Positions 9,340 to 18,691 of a DNA stretch of 64,000 bases are shown here, in pieces. Origin of the DNA: G963665215 sp963665215 (GTDB lineage Bacteria > Chloroflexota > Dehalococcoidia > Lucifugimonadales > CAUZJF01). The notes beneath the pieces were generated by a model that saw only the letters and a list, made by a program, of their open reading frames with translations, did no database searches and was not told the DNA's origin. Numbering within the stretch: the first letter of the stretch is position 1; each line of letters begins with the position of its first letter. Both the position numbers and the translations under genes were made by a program. The stretch is taken from positions 806,001 through 870,000 of the forward strand of contig CAXXWW010000008.1 of assembly GCA_963665215.2 (NCBI GenBank), read 5' to 3'.

Positions 9340-10899
9340 ATGAGGAAGAGATCAAACCGAGAAGATACCAACGACCTTCTGAGTGGACTCGCGGAGGACA
9401 CCATGGCCGCCCGAGACATCTTGGGACTGACAAAGAATCGAGAAGGCCGGATCGCCTCGCTCGAGGAAGAAGAGGATGATCTGACTACGTCAACGACTGA
9501 CTCCTCAAGGGAAAAGTCGGAGGACTCCGACGAGGATGGTTCCGAGGAGGGCAGGCCGAAGGAATCCGGCATAGAGGCCGACATCGAAAAGGCCTGGCAA
9601 CAAGGCCTTGATTCGGCCGAGATGATCGACGATCCGGTACGCATGTACCTGCGGGAGATTGGGAGGGTGAGCCTGCTGAAGGCTGCTGAGGAGCGCGTGC
9701 TGGCCCTCAAGATGGAGGCTAGCAAGCACATCCTGGGGCTGGAGGACGAGCTTACAAGTCCTGAAGGCCGCTCGCCGAGGGCGTGGCAACTGGTCTTGGA
9801 GTTCCTGCGGCGGACTTGTGACGCCGAACCCCTTGTGAGGACTCTAAGCAGGTATGTGGGGATCGATGGCGAGAAAACCCTTAACGAGGTGGTCTCTAAT
9901 GCGGAGATGAGGGCGGTGCTGGACGGAGACCTACCCGAGGAGTTGTTGCAGTTTGTAGAGGATGTCCTGAACATAGAGGCCCTTCGGGCGAAGAGAGATA
10001 TTCAGGACCTGTCGCTTAACAGCCGGCTGCTCCCGCAAGAGGCGCTGGCCGCAGTGGACCAGGACATGGTCCTGTCAGAGGTGAAGGCGCAGATCGAGGA
10101 GGACGATTTCACCCGGAGGCTCGATCCGTACGAGCTGGTGTTCCAGGGCTATCTGTCCCGGCTCAAGAACGATGGTCTCCTGGCCCAGGGGCATCTGGCC
10201 GAGGCCAACCTCCGCCTGGTGGTGAGCGTGGCCAAGAAGTACATCGGGAGAGGCATGTCCTTGCTGGACCTGATCCAGGAGGGCAATATCGGACTGATAC
10301 GGGCCGTGGAGAAGTTCGACTACCGCAAGGGCTACAAGTTCAGCACCTACGCCACATGGTGGATTCGCCAGGCCATCACCAGGGCCATCGCCGACCAGGC
10401 GCGCACGATTCGGATTCCTGTGCACATGGTTGAGACCATCAACAAGCTGCTACGGGTCAGCCGCAGGCTGGTGCAGGAGTATGGACGGGAGCCTACCAGC
10501 GAGGAGATTGGCGCTGGCATGGAGGTCACCCCAGAGAAGGTACGGGAGATACTCAAAATTTCCCAGGAGCCGGTGTCCCTCGAGACCCCCATCGGCGAAG
10601 AGGAGGACAGCCACCTGGGAGACTTCATTGAGGACCGCAATACGATGGCGCCGTCGGAGGCCGCATCGTACCAGCTGCTCAAGGAGCAGGTGGACGACGT
10701 GCTCTACACCTTGAGCGACAGGGAGGCCAGAGTGCTTGCGCTGCGGTTCGGCCTTGAGGATGGCCGTCAGCGGACCCTTGAGGAAGTGGGCCGCGACTTT
10801 GGCGTCACACGTGAGCGCATAAGGCAGATAGAGGCCAAGGCGCTGAGGAAGCTGCGACACCCGAGCCGCTCCAAGAAGCTGCGCGACTTCCTGGAGTAG
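9340..10899 (+). CDS. rpoD: RNA polymerase primary sigma factor RpoD (sigma-70)
   Basis: Primary sigma factor of 519 aa. Order: an acidic low-complexity N-terminus (about residues 1-90), region 1.2 ('DDPVRMYLREIGRVSLL'), a non-conserved insert, region 2 with 'EANLRLVVSVAKKYIGRGM' and 'KFSTYATWWIRQAITRAI', region 3, and region 4.2 helix-turn-helix ('EEVGRDFGVTRERIRQIEAK'). A perfect TTGACA (9329-9334) lies immediately before the ATG, too close to drive this gene from its own start; the true SD is weak. It follows dnaG closely and is probably co-transcribed with it. Confidence 0.97.
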   Translation: MRKRSNREDTNDLLSGLAEDTMAARDILGLTKNREGRIASLEEEEDDLTTSTTDSSREKSEDSDEDGSEEGRPKESGIEADIEKAWQQGLDSAEMIDDPVRMYLREIGRVSLLKAAEERVLALKMEASKHILGLEDELTSPEGRSPRAWQLVLEFLRRTCDAEPLVRTLSRYVGIDGEKTLNEVVSNAEMRAVLDGDLPEELLQFVEDVLNIEALRAKRDIQDLSLNSRLLPQEALAAVDQDMVLSEVKAQIEEDDFTRRLDPYELVFQGYLSRLKNDGLLAQGHLAEANLRLVVSVAKKYIGRGMSLLDLIQEGNIGLIRAVEKFDYRKGYKFSTYATWWIRQAITRAIADQARTIRIPVHMVETINKLLRVSRRLVQEYGREPTSEEIGAGMEVTPEKVREILKISQEPVSLETPIGEEEDSHLGDFIEDRNTMAPSEAASYQLLKEQVDDVLYTLSDREARVLALRFGLEDGRQRTLEEVGRDFGVTRERIRQIEAKALRKLRHPSRSKKLRDFLE

Positions 10900-11040
10900 G
10901 GCTGGCCGTACTGAAGGTGAGTGAGACTTTCAATGTTGAGGGTGCCTATGTGGTGGAGAGGAACGCTCTCATCCCCTTGCCATTCGCAGGACCCTCTGCC
11001 GTTGCATGCCGCGAACGCAAAAACCGGACGGTAAGCGCGA

Positions 11041-11601
11041 GTGCCTGAACGATGCGAGTGGGCGAACAGCAGCCCTGATCAACTCGCATACCACGACACC
11101 GAGTGGGGCGTTCCTGTCCATGATGACCGCCTGCTGTTCGAGTTCCTGGTCCTTGAGGGGGCGCAGGCGGGGCTTAGCTGGGAGACTATCCTCCGAAAGC
11201 GCGGTTCCTACCGGAATGCCTTCGACGGCTTCGATATTTCAAAGGTAGCCGCTTACGACGGCGAGAAGGTGGAATCGTTGCTGCGGGACCCAGGGATCGT
11301 GCGGAACCGCCTCAAGGTCAAGTCCGCCATAACCAATGCCCGGGCGGTAATGGACCTCGCGGGCGAGTTCGGCAGCTTCGATGCGTACGTGTGGCGCTTT
11401 GTGGACGGGGTGCCCGCCAAGAGCGCGCGGGCGTCGGTGAGGGATATTCCCGCGAAGACAGCGGTCTCGGAGACCATGAGTCGAGACCTCAAGAGGCGAG
11501 GGTTCAGGTTCGTGGGGCCGACGATCTGCTACGCCTTCATGCAGGCGACCGGCATGGTCAATGACCACGAGGTAAGCTGCTTCCGGTACGATCAGGTGTA
11601 G
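11041..11601 (+). CDS. tag: DNA-3-methyladenine glycosylase I
   Basis: Base-excision repair glycosylase that removes 3-methyladenine. Length 186 aa matches the family (E. coli about 187). Zinc-site residues are in place: Cys and His near the N-terminus ('RCEWANS', 'YHDTEWGVPVHDD') and the C-terminal 'NDHEVSCFRY'. The catalytic segment 'LEGAQAGLSWETIL' is typical. The start is GTG at 11041. It lies 141 bp after rpoD on the same strand. Confidence 0.95.
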   Translation: MPERCEWANSSPDQLAYHDTEWGVPVHDDRLLFEFLVLEGAQAGLSWETILRKRGSYRNAFDGFDISKVAAYDGEKVESLLRDPGIVRNRLKVKSAITNARAVMDLAGEFGSFDAYVWRFVDGVPAKSARASVRDIPAKTAVSETMSRDLKRRGFRFVGPTICYAFMQATGMVNDHEVSCFRYDQV

Positions 11602-11765
11602 GGGTCTAGAGGTGCTCGGGCCGGCACTGGGCAGCCGAGCGGCTCTCGCGGCCCCCTTAAGCTTCGATGGCATCCCTGCTCCGGTAACGGTAAGGGCGTG
11701 GCTGACACAACCGATGTATCCAACAGCGCACCGAAAGCGAGACCAGCGCACCCGCCAGGCCCAAG

Positions 11766-12830
11766 GTGGCGATGGTCTACGCGCGCCCCGAGACCGTTCT
11801 GGACGACATCGGCCGCGCAATGCGACTGGCCGAGTACGAGTCGTTCCTCCCCAAGAGCGCGGCCACCCTGCTCAAGATAAACATCTCCTGGCAACACTAC
11901 TATCCGGCCTGCTCCACGACTCCTTGGCAGCTTGAAGGCGTGATCAAGACCTTGGCGGAGGACGGCTACAAGGAGCTTGTGTCAGCCCACAACGGCACCG
12001 TGGTCGTCGACGCGATGGAAGGCGCCATTAACAACAAGCACGTGGCCGTGGAGGAGAAGTACGGTCTGGAGAGCGTGTATCTGGACTCTCCCCCGTCCAG
12101 GTGGGTCCAGTATAAGCCCAAGGCAAAGATGCTGGTCCTTGATGATATCTTTCCTGAGGGCATTCAGATACCTGAGCTGTTCATGGGTAGGAACATCGTT
12201 CACCTGCCCACCGTAAAGACTCACGTCTTCACCACGATAACGGGGGCGATGAAGAACGCATTTGGCGGCCTGCTCCACCGGAAGCGCCACTGGACCCACT
12301 CGGTGATACACGAGACCCTGGTTGACCTGCTGAACATTCAGCGCGAGATTCACTCCGGCGTTTTCGCCGTCACCGACGGAACATTCGCCGGCGACGGTCC
12401 CGGACCGCGAGCCATGCGCTGGCATGAGAAGAACGTTGTCCTGGCCGGAGCGGACCAGGTGGCGATCGACGCCGTCGCGGCGCGGATCATGGGGTTTGAC
12501 CCCATGTCCATCAAGTTCATCAGGCTTGGGCACGAGCTCGGCCTTGGCTGCGGCGACACCGAGCAGATAGAGGTCGTTGGCGAGGACGTCTCGGAGGTCA
12601 ACTGGCACTTCAAGGGCAACGAGAACACCTTCGCCAGCCGGGGCCAGAAGCTTATCTACTGGGGGCCTCTGAAACCCCTGGAGAACATCCTGTTGAGGTC
12701 GCCTATTGTGCCCTGGGCCTTCTTTGCTTCAAACCTGTACCACAACGAATACTGGCTGCGTTTCATCGGACGCAAGCGCATCCGTGAGGCGATGAACACC
12801 GGTTGGGGAGAGCTGTTTCAGAGCTACTAG
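11766..12830 (+). CDS. DUF362 domain-containing protein
   Basis: Protein of about 354 aa with DUF362 features: 'LLKINISWQHYYPACSTTPW' near the N-terminus, 'IVHLPTVKTHVFTTITGAMK' in the middle, and 'VAIDAVAARIMGFDP' late. DUF362 proteins often accompany redox or ferredoxin-like modules, but no Fe-S Cys cluster is visible here. The start is GTG 11766 or ATG 11772; neither has a strong SD. The gene is separate from tag by 164 bp. Function unknown. Confidence 0.8.
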   Translation: MAMVYARPETVLDDIGRAMRLAEYESFLPKSAATLLKINISWQHYYPACSTTPWQLEGVIKTLAEDGYKELVSAHNGTVVVDAMEGAINNKHVAVEEKYGLESVYLDSPPSRWVQYKPKAKMLVLDDIFPEGIQIPELFMGRNIVHLPTVKTHVFTTITGAMKNAFGGLLHRKRHWTHSVIHETLVDLLNIQREIHSGVFAVTDGTFAGDGPGPRAMRWHEKNVVLAGADQVAIDAVAARIMGFDPMSIKFIRLGHELGLGCGDTEQIEVVGEDVSEVNWHFKGNENTFASRGQKLIYWGPLKPLENILLRSPIVPWAFFASNLYHNEYWLRFIGRKRIREAMNTGWGELFQSY

Positions 12831-13101
12831 CCGCGACAGCCCCGTGACCATCGCGGTCAACAGTGAATCCGAGAGCCCGGCTTCCCGATCTGTTGCAGAG
12901 CAGCGGGCCCCGTCCGATGTGTTCCATTCGCCTCCTTGTATTCATCGATGGCGTGATGCGAGGACCACATATCTCGTCACCCATATGTACTATCCGTGAC
13001 GGCCTCCTGTTCACTCGGAAATCGTCCCAATAGGTGATAGGCGCCCGAGATGAGTTCCCTTACGATGAGGTCGATATCGCGAGAGAGGGAGGAGCACGAA
13101 G

Positions 13102-13440
13102 ATGATTGCAGAGATGATTGGGATACGGCGGGACACCGAGCCTGCGGAGAAGACAGCGGTCTCAGATGAAAGGGAGCTCGTAGACTGGGTCCACGGCGTT
13201 GAATACCTGGGCGAGATAGTTGTCGAGCACGGGGATAGCTCCCGTGAGCTCACCCAGGTATACCGTTCCCTCAAGACGGCCGTGAGGGTTGACGTGTTGT
13301 ACGTTTACCCTGGTGAGACAGCCACCTCAATTCTTTGCGCCGTGTCCGACGCGACCTCGTTTCTCAGATCAGTACTCACAATTCCGGGTGTCGGCACCTG
13401 GTCTCTGAAGGCGGTGAAATCGGCGGTGCAGGCGGCATAG
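13102..13440 (+). CDS. Hypothetical protein, 112 aa
   Basis: The ATG at 13102 has a good SD (GGGAGGAG about 8 bp upstream), which argues for a real small gene. The product is soluble with mixed strand/helix content and no signal peptide; the sequence ends 'TWSLKAVKSAVQAA'. It lies in a gene-poor stretch between the DUF362 gene and the broken response regulator. I recognise no family. Confidence 0.5.
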   Translation: MIAEMIGIRRDTEPAEKTAVSDERELVDWVHGVEYLGEIVVEHGDSSRELTQVYRSLKTAVRVDVLYVYPGETATSILCAVSDATSFLRSVLTIPGVGTWSLKAVKSAVQAA

Positions 13441-14421
13441 TAAATAGGAGCCGCATATACCGACACCTGGCATGGGGTTGGCCACCCCCGTCCGGCGCGC
13501 CGGAGTCATCGTACCAGCTAGGCGCCTGACGGCCCCGTGCCATCGAGCAGCCACGGCCCTCCAAGTCCCCTTCCAATATTGATGGGGCTGGAGTGGCGAC
13601 ACCGCGGCTGGCTCGGTGCGCTGGACTGGCACGCCGACCTTGGGATAAGAGCCCCACGAAGGCGTGCCTATCGATGGTCAACCCCGACTGCCCGCCGCGC
13701 GCGCACTGCGCCACTATGGACACCTGCTAGAGTCCGAGCACTGTAATACGCAGGCTCGGTACGCCCACCAATCCCCTTGGGCTCTTCACCCCTCTTGGAC
13801 TCTGTCCCGTTCGATTCGATGAAAGCTCTCCGGTTACCGGGCTGCCAGGTATGGTTGTCTGCCCATAAGTCCAGGACCCCCCAGGTCAACGTACTTCCCC
13901 GGCCGCTTCTCTTGGCAGTCAATTTTCAATGGCGCGCGGGTACGGTAAGAATGGCCATATCGCGCCCGGGGACGGTCGAGTCTGCCCACACGTGGAACGC
14001 CGCTTGAGGATATACGCTCGCGAAGAACCCGGGATTGCAGGCTAAGTCACGTCTCTTGCGAGCCTCCGGAACGCCCTGTGCAGGGTTGCAACTCGTATTG
14101 GAGAGCAGGCGTGTAGATGCCACATTCTTGGTCGATGAAGGACTCTAAAAGCACCGCGTAACGCCTTGGCCGTCCGTTCTCGGCCTGTTATCGTAGGTTC
14201 AGGGGGCGTCGCGTTCGCCGAAATGTGCTGCAATGTTGATAGTCTGATCGCGCTCAGAGTTGGGGTGTGTGAGATGCGGTCGGCCGTGACACCTCGGACC
14301 GTACTTGCTATACCGTTCACGCCTTGATGGCAACTGAACAATAGGGCCTGGTGGGGAGTACCGGCCCGATCGTGCGCCAAGACGCGGTTGACTTCTTCGT
14401 CGAGGGTGAGAGGGAAGGTTC
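13441..14421. other. About 1 kb with no convincing gene
   Basis: Short open frames on both strands lack ribosome-binding sites and family resemblance. I see no tRNA, IS end or clear hairpin. It may hold the promoter of the downstream response regulator; otherwise I see nothing supportable. Confidence 0.4.
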
Positions 14422-15058
14422 GTGGCTGCCATCAGAGTGTTGCTCATGCTAGACAAGCTGGCCATGCAGGGCATGCGCCAGATGCTGGCAGCGTACGAGG
14501 ACGTCGATGTGGTCGGAGAGGCAGCCGGCGCAGTTCAAGCCGTCGATCAGGCCACCACTCTTTCCCCCGACGTGGTCCTGGTGGATGCAGATTTGCCTCA
14601 CACGAGCGGCTTTGAGACTGCACGCATGCTCCAAGAACGGGACTACCCTGGGGCGGTGGTTGTGTTGAGTACCGACGCGAGGCTGTTGGAGGACGCCGTG
14701 CAAGTGGGGGCACGAGGCTACCTTCTCAAAGATGTGGCAGACGACGAGCTGTTGTCCGTCATTCGTCGGGCGCCGGAGGGGGGATTCGTCTTCGGCGCCA
14801 GCGTTATGGATACGCCCGAAGGGATGGCTGCAGCCCTTGGACAATATTACGTCCCGAAGAGGCGGAGCTGCGGGCGAGGAGCTTGGTAGCACCCCCGGAA
14901 CTGATATCGAGGTGGAGGCCAGGGAAGGGCAAATCAACGAGGTGCCTGATTCACCCGCTATCGGATCAGCGACCGTGAGTCCATCCCGGATAGCGCATTT
15001 CGATGACACCGTTCTGAACAACGTTGAGCTGCGTATTCTACCCCCGGTCAACCTGCTT

Positions 15059-16426
15059 GAGGTATCTTCAAAAAGTGTGTAAACAGTCAGGCGGTGTACC
15101 CTCTCTCTGAACAACACGGGCTCGAGGCCCAAGAGAGGAGATAGACCGCCCATGAGGAAGGAAAGCACTGAGAGTAGGTCGGAGTCAAGGCCGGAGTGGG
15201 AGCAGTTGGAGGATTGGGTGCGAAGCCAGGTCCAGAGGCTGATCCAGGAGTTGCTGGAGGAGGAGGTGACGGGGTTTCTGGGAAGGGCGAAGTCGGCGCT
15301 CAGATCCGACTCGGACTCAGATACCGGCTATCGGAACGGATACGGCAGAGCCCGGAGGCTTACGCTGAGTTCGGGAACGATACAGCTGAGGCGGCCGCGA
15401 GTCCGCGATACCGAGGAGCAGTTCGAGAGCCGGCTGCTGCCGCTGTTCGTCAACAGGACCAGGAAGGTTGCTGAGTTGATCCCCGAGCTGTACCTGCACG
15501 GTCTATCCGAAGGCGACTTCGATCTGGCTTTGCGGGGGCTGCTGGGAGAGGACGCACCGGTATCGGCGAGCACGGTGGCCCGGTTGAAGGATAAGTGGAA
15601 CGATGAGCTTGCCCAATGGCGCAGCCGGCCCCTCGATGACCTGGAAGTGGTCTACATGTGGGTGGATGGAGTCTACGTCAAGGCTGGTCTTGAGAAGGAG
15701 AAGGCGGCGGTACTGGTGGTGATGGCGGCCCTGAGCGACGGGAGCAAGGTGGTGGTGAGCGCTGTTCCCGGATACAGGGAGTCCACAGAGAACTGGTCCG
15801 AGGTGCTCAGGGACATCAAGCGCCGGGGCTTGAGCTGCCCGAGGCTGGTGGTTGGAGACGGACACCTGGGCATCTGGGGAGCTCTGCGCAACGTCTATCC
15901 GCAGGCGGCAGAGCAACGCTGCTGGAACCACAAGATCGTAAACGTGCTCGCCAAGCTTCCAAAGCGACAACAGGACCAGGCCAAGCTCATGCTGCGTACT
16001 ATCCCCTACGCGCCGACTCGGACAGAGGCTGAGCGGCTCAGGACGGTGTTCACCAGGTGGTGCGGCGACCATTCCTACGAGGCGGCCTCAGAGGCCTTGG
16101 AGCGGGACTGGGACCGCATGGTCACCTTCTATGACTTCCCAAAGGAGCACTGGGGGCACCTTCGCACGACGAACCCGGTAGAATCACCCTTCGCGGCCCT
16201 CAGGCTTCGGACCGATGCCGCCAAGCGCTACAAGAGGGTCGATCGGGCGATAGCGGTGATCTGGAAAATGTTGATGGTCGCCGAACAGCGCTTCAGGCGT
16301 CTGAAGGCCCCTGAGTTGATCGAAGACGTCTATCTCGGTGCACAGTATGCGGATGGAATCGCCATTGAATCAACGGCTGAGAAGGTCGCCGCCTGATGTC
16401 GTTTACACACCTATTGACGTAACCTC
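15059..16426 (+). mobile_element. IS256-family element, copy 1 (no target duplication)
   Basis: A 1368-bp element from GAGGTATCTTC to its imperfect inverted right end (CGTAACCTC); both ends contain GTGTGTAAAC or its complement. The left flank ACCTGCTT and right flank CCTGGGAC do not match, unlike copies 2, 3 and 5, so this copy appears to have been involved in a recombination or deletion. Confidence 0.93.
15152..16396 (+). CDS. IS256-family transposase (copy 1)
   Basis: Mutator-type DDE transposase of 414 aa, full length. Catalytic residues are Asp172 ('MWVDGVYVKAGL'), Asp236 ('VVGDGHLGIWGAL') and Glu344 ('TTNPVESPFAALR'), with the family signature 'RCWNHKIVNVLAKLP'. GAGGAG precedes the ATG. 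Near-identical to the transposases at 16688, 18785 and 31036. Confidence 0.96.
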   Translation: MRKESTESRSESRPEWEQLEDWVRSQVQRLIQELLEEEVTGFLGRAKSALRSDSDSDTGYRNGYGRARRLTLSSGTIQLRRPRVRDTEEQFESRLLPLFVNRTRKVAELIPELYLHGLSEGDFDLALRGLLGEDAPVSASTVARLKDKWNDELAQWRSRPLDDLEVVYMWVDGVYVKAGLEKEKAAVLVVMAALSDGSKVVVSAVPGYRESTENWSEVLRDIKRRGLSCPRLVVGDGHLGIWGALRNVYPQAAEQRCWNHKIVNVLAKLPKRQQDQAKLMLRTIPYAPTRTEAERLRTVFTRWCGDHSYEAASEALERDWDRMVTFYDFPKEHWGHLRTTNPVESPFAALRLRTDAAKRYKRVDRAIAVIWKMLMVAEQRFRRLKAPELIEDVYLGAQYADGIAIESTAEKVAA

Positions 16427-16594
16427 CCTGGGACTCGTGCTGAAGTTGCAACAGTGGCTGAATGACGTGGCGCATGTGGACATGCGAGAGATGGGCGGCT
16501 CGCCGACGCAAGATACCGTATTCAAGTTCCAGATGCGTCAGCGGCTCCCGCTCGTGCGCATGCCCGCCGAGTTGCCTTATGTGGCGGAGCTCAT

Positions 16595-17962
16595 GAGGTA
16601 TCTTCAAAAAGTGTGTAAACAGTCAGGCGGTGTACCCTCTCTCTGAACAACACGGGCTCGAGGCCCAAGAGAGGAGATAGACCGCCCATGAGGAAGGAAA
16701 GCACTGAGAGTAGGTCGGAGTCAAGGCCGGAGTGGGAGCAGTTGGAGGATTGGGTGCGAAGCCAGGTCCAGAGGCTGATCCAGGAGTTGCTGGAGGAGGA
16801 GGTGACGGGGTTTCTGGGAAGGGCGAAGTCGGCGCTCAGATCCGACTCGGACTCAGATACCGGCTATCGGAACGGATACGGCAGAGCCCGGAGGCTTACG
16901 CTGAGTTCGGGAACGATACAGCTGAGGCGGCCGCGAGTCCGCGATACCGAGGAGCAGTTCGAGAGCCGGCTGCTGCCGCTGTTCGTCAACAGGACCAGGA
17001 AGGTTGCTGAGTTGATCCCCGAGCTGTACCTGCACGGTCTATCCGAAGGCGACTTCGATCTGGCTTTGCGGGGGCTGCTGGGAGAGGACGCACCGGTATC
17101 GGCGAGCACGGTGGCCCGGTTGAAGGATAAGTGGAACGATGAGCTTGCCCAATGGCGCAGCCGGCCCCTCGATGACCTGGAAGTGGTCTACATGTGGGTG
17201 GATGGAGTCTACGTCAAGGCTGGTCTTGAGAAGGAGAAGGCGGCGGTACTGGTGGTGATGGCGGCCCTGAGCGACGGGAGCAAGGTGGTGGTGAGCGCTG
17301 TTCCCGGATACAGGGAGTCCACAGAGAACTGGTCCGAGGTGCTCAGGGACATCAAGCGCCGGGGCTTGAGCTGCCCGAGGCTGGTGGTTGGAGACGGACA
17401 CCTGGGCATCTGGGGAGCTCTGCGCAACGTCTATCCGCAGGCGGCAGAGCAACGCTGCTGGAACCACAAGATCGTAAACGTGCTCGCCAAGCTTCCAAAG
17501 CGACAACAGGACCAGGCCAAGCTCATGCTGGGTACTATCCCCTACGCGCCGACTCGGACAGAGGCTGAGCGGCTCAGGACGGTGTTCACCAGGTGGTGCG
17601 GCGACCATTCCTACGAGGCGGCCTCAGAGGCCTTGGAGCGGGACTGGGACCGCATGGTCACCTTCTATGACTTCCCAAAGGAGCACTGGGGGCACCTTCG
17701 CACGACGAACCCGGTAGAATCACCCTTCGCGGCCCTCAGGCTTCGGACCGATGCCGCCAAGCGCTACAAGAGGGTCGATCGGGCGATAGCGGTGATCTGG
17801 AAAATGTTGATGGTCGCCGAACAGCGCTTCAGGCGTCTGAAGGCCCCTGAGTTGATCGAAGACGTCTATCTCGGTGCACAGTATGCGGATGGAATCGCCA
17901 TTGAATCAACGGCTGAGAAGGTCGCCGCCTGATGTCGTTTACACACCTATTGACGTAACCTC
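16595..17962 (+). mobile_element. IS256-family element, copy 2
   Basis: A 1368-bp copy with an exact 8-bp target duplication GAGCTCAT (16587-16594 and 17963-17970). Removing the element plus one duplicate restores an open frame across the 3' part of the response-regulator gene. Confidence 0.96.
16688..17932 (+). CDS. IS256-family transposase (copy 2)
   Basis: Full-length 414-aa IS256 transposase with all catalytic residues. It differs from copy 1 at residue 282 (Arg to Gly in 'LMLGTIPY'). Confidence 0.96.
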   Translation: MRKESTESRSESRPEWEQLEDWVRSQVQRLIQELLEEEVTGFLGRAKSALRSDSDSDTGYRNGYGRARRLTLSSGTIQLRRPRVRDTEEQFESRLLPLFVNRTRKVAELIPELYLHGLSEGDFDLALRGLLGEDAPVSASTVARLKDKWNDELAQWRSRPLDDLEVVYMWVDGVYVKAGLEKEKAAVLVVMAALSDGSKVVVSAVPGYRESTENWSEVLRDIKRRGLSCPRLVVGDGHLGIWGALRNVYPQAAEQRCWNHKIVNVLAKLPKRQQDQAKLMLGTIPYAPTRTEAERLRTVFTRWCGDHSYEAASEALERDWDRMVTFYDFPKEHWGHLRTTNPVESPFAALRLRTDAAKRYKRVDRAIAVIWKMLMVAEQRFRRLKAPELIEDVYLGAQYADGIAIESTAEKVAA

Positions 17963-18094
17963 GAGCTCATCGAGGAGGAGCACGAGGAGGACGATGCAAC
18001 TCCTGCAGGCATGACGAGCATAGCTGAGCTGCTGGACCCGGGCACTGCTCGCACCTTTCTCACGAGGTTTCGGTTGGTCCTGAAGGCTGGTTAG

Positions 18095-18512
18095 CCCCGG
18101 GACCGGCCGGCCGTCGCCGAAGTAGACAACCAATCACTTTACACGTACCGGCCGACGCTAATTCCCGTCCCTCTGTTTCCTACAAGGCCAGCCGAAACCA
18201 CTTCCCCCAGGCTCACCGGAGCATGAGCCGCTGATTTCTCGTTCAAGCCGTTGGATAGGGTGGTACGGGCCCATATCATCGCGGCGTAGCCCTCCGCTGC
18301 AGGCTGACCTGCTGGGCGCCACCTGAGTGGGCAAGAGCTGCTGTGACCGGCAGAGTCCGCCTTCTCCCAGAGTCCGGGCGCCCACAACATGGCGAGACAA
18401 GCCCGAGAGTAGCCAAGGTAGACCGCGTGTTGTAGTAGCACATCCACATTGACACAGAAGGATAGCACTGAGCATAATCGAGGGCAGATAGATTGAAAGC
18501 GGCTGTAGCCCG
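18095..18512. other. Intergenic region between broken regulator and kinase genes
   Basis: About 420 bp separate the response-regulator stop from the kinase start. Minus-strand open frames here lack SD sequences and family resemblance. No RNA or repeat is recognised. Confidence 0.35.
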
Positions 18513-18691
18513 GTGCCAACAAAACACGAAAGAGACATCTATCTTTTCCTGTCCCTGTACCGGTTCTTTGCGTATGGACTGGCGGTTATTCTCATTCAGG
18601 CGGTACGCCTCGATCCCCTTGCTGGCCCTTCCCTGAGCACCTACGTCCTTTTAATTCTTATCGGGATCTACACACTGCTGAAGGTCCTCGG

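Larger units (their letters stand above)
14422..18094 (+). pseudogene. Response regulator, broken by frameshifts and two IS256 insertions
   Basis: The GTG at 14422 follows AGGGAAGG. An N-terminal CheY-like receiver has the phospho-acceptor Asp in 'VVLVDADLPHTSGFE' and the Lys in 'GYLLKDVADDEL', but the usual acidic pair reads 'LLMLDK', leaving one Asp. The frame drifts after 'GQYYVP': plausible coding continues in another frame ('EEAELRARS') and then in a third ('VEAREGQINEVPDSPAIG' to 'VELRILPPVNLL' at 15058). IS256 copy 1 follows; the same gene seems to resume at 16427 ('LGLVLKLQQWLNDVAHVDM'), is cut by IS256 copy 2, and ends at 18094. Removing copy 2 and one target copy gives 'LPYVAELIEEEHEE' in frame. 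The output domain is unrecognised. The partner kinase lies downstream. Confidence 0.7.

Noticed and set aside
13441..14421. Structured RNA in the gene-poor stretch
   Set aside because: I could find no tRNA, rRNA, riboswitch core or terminator-like hairpin that stands out by eye.
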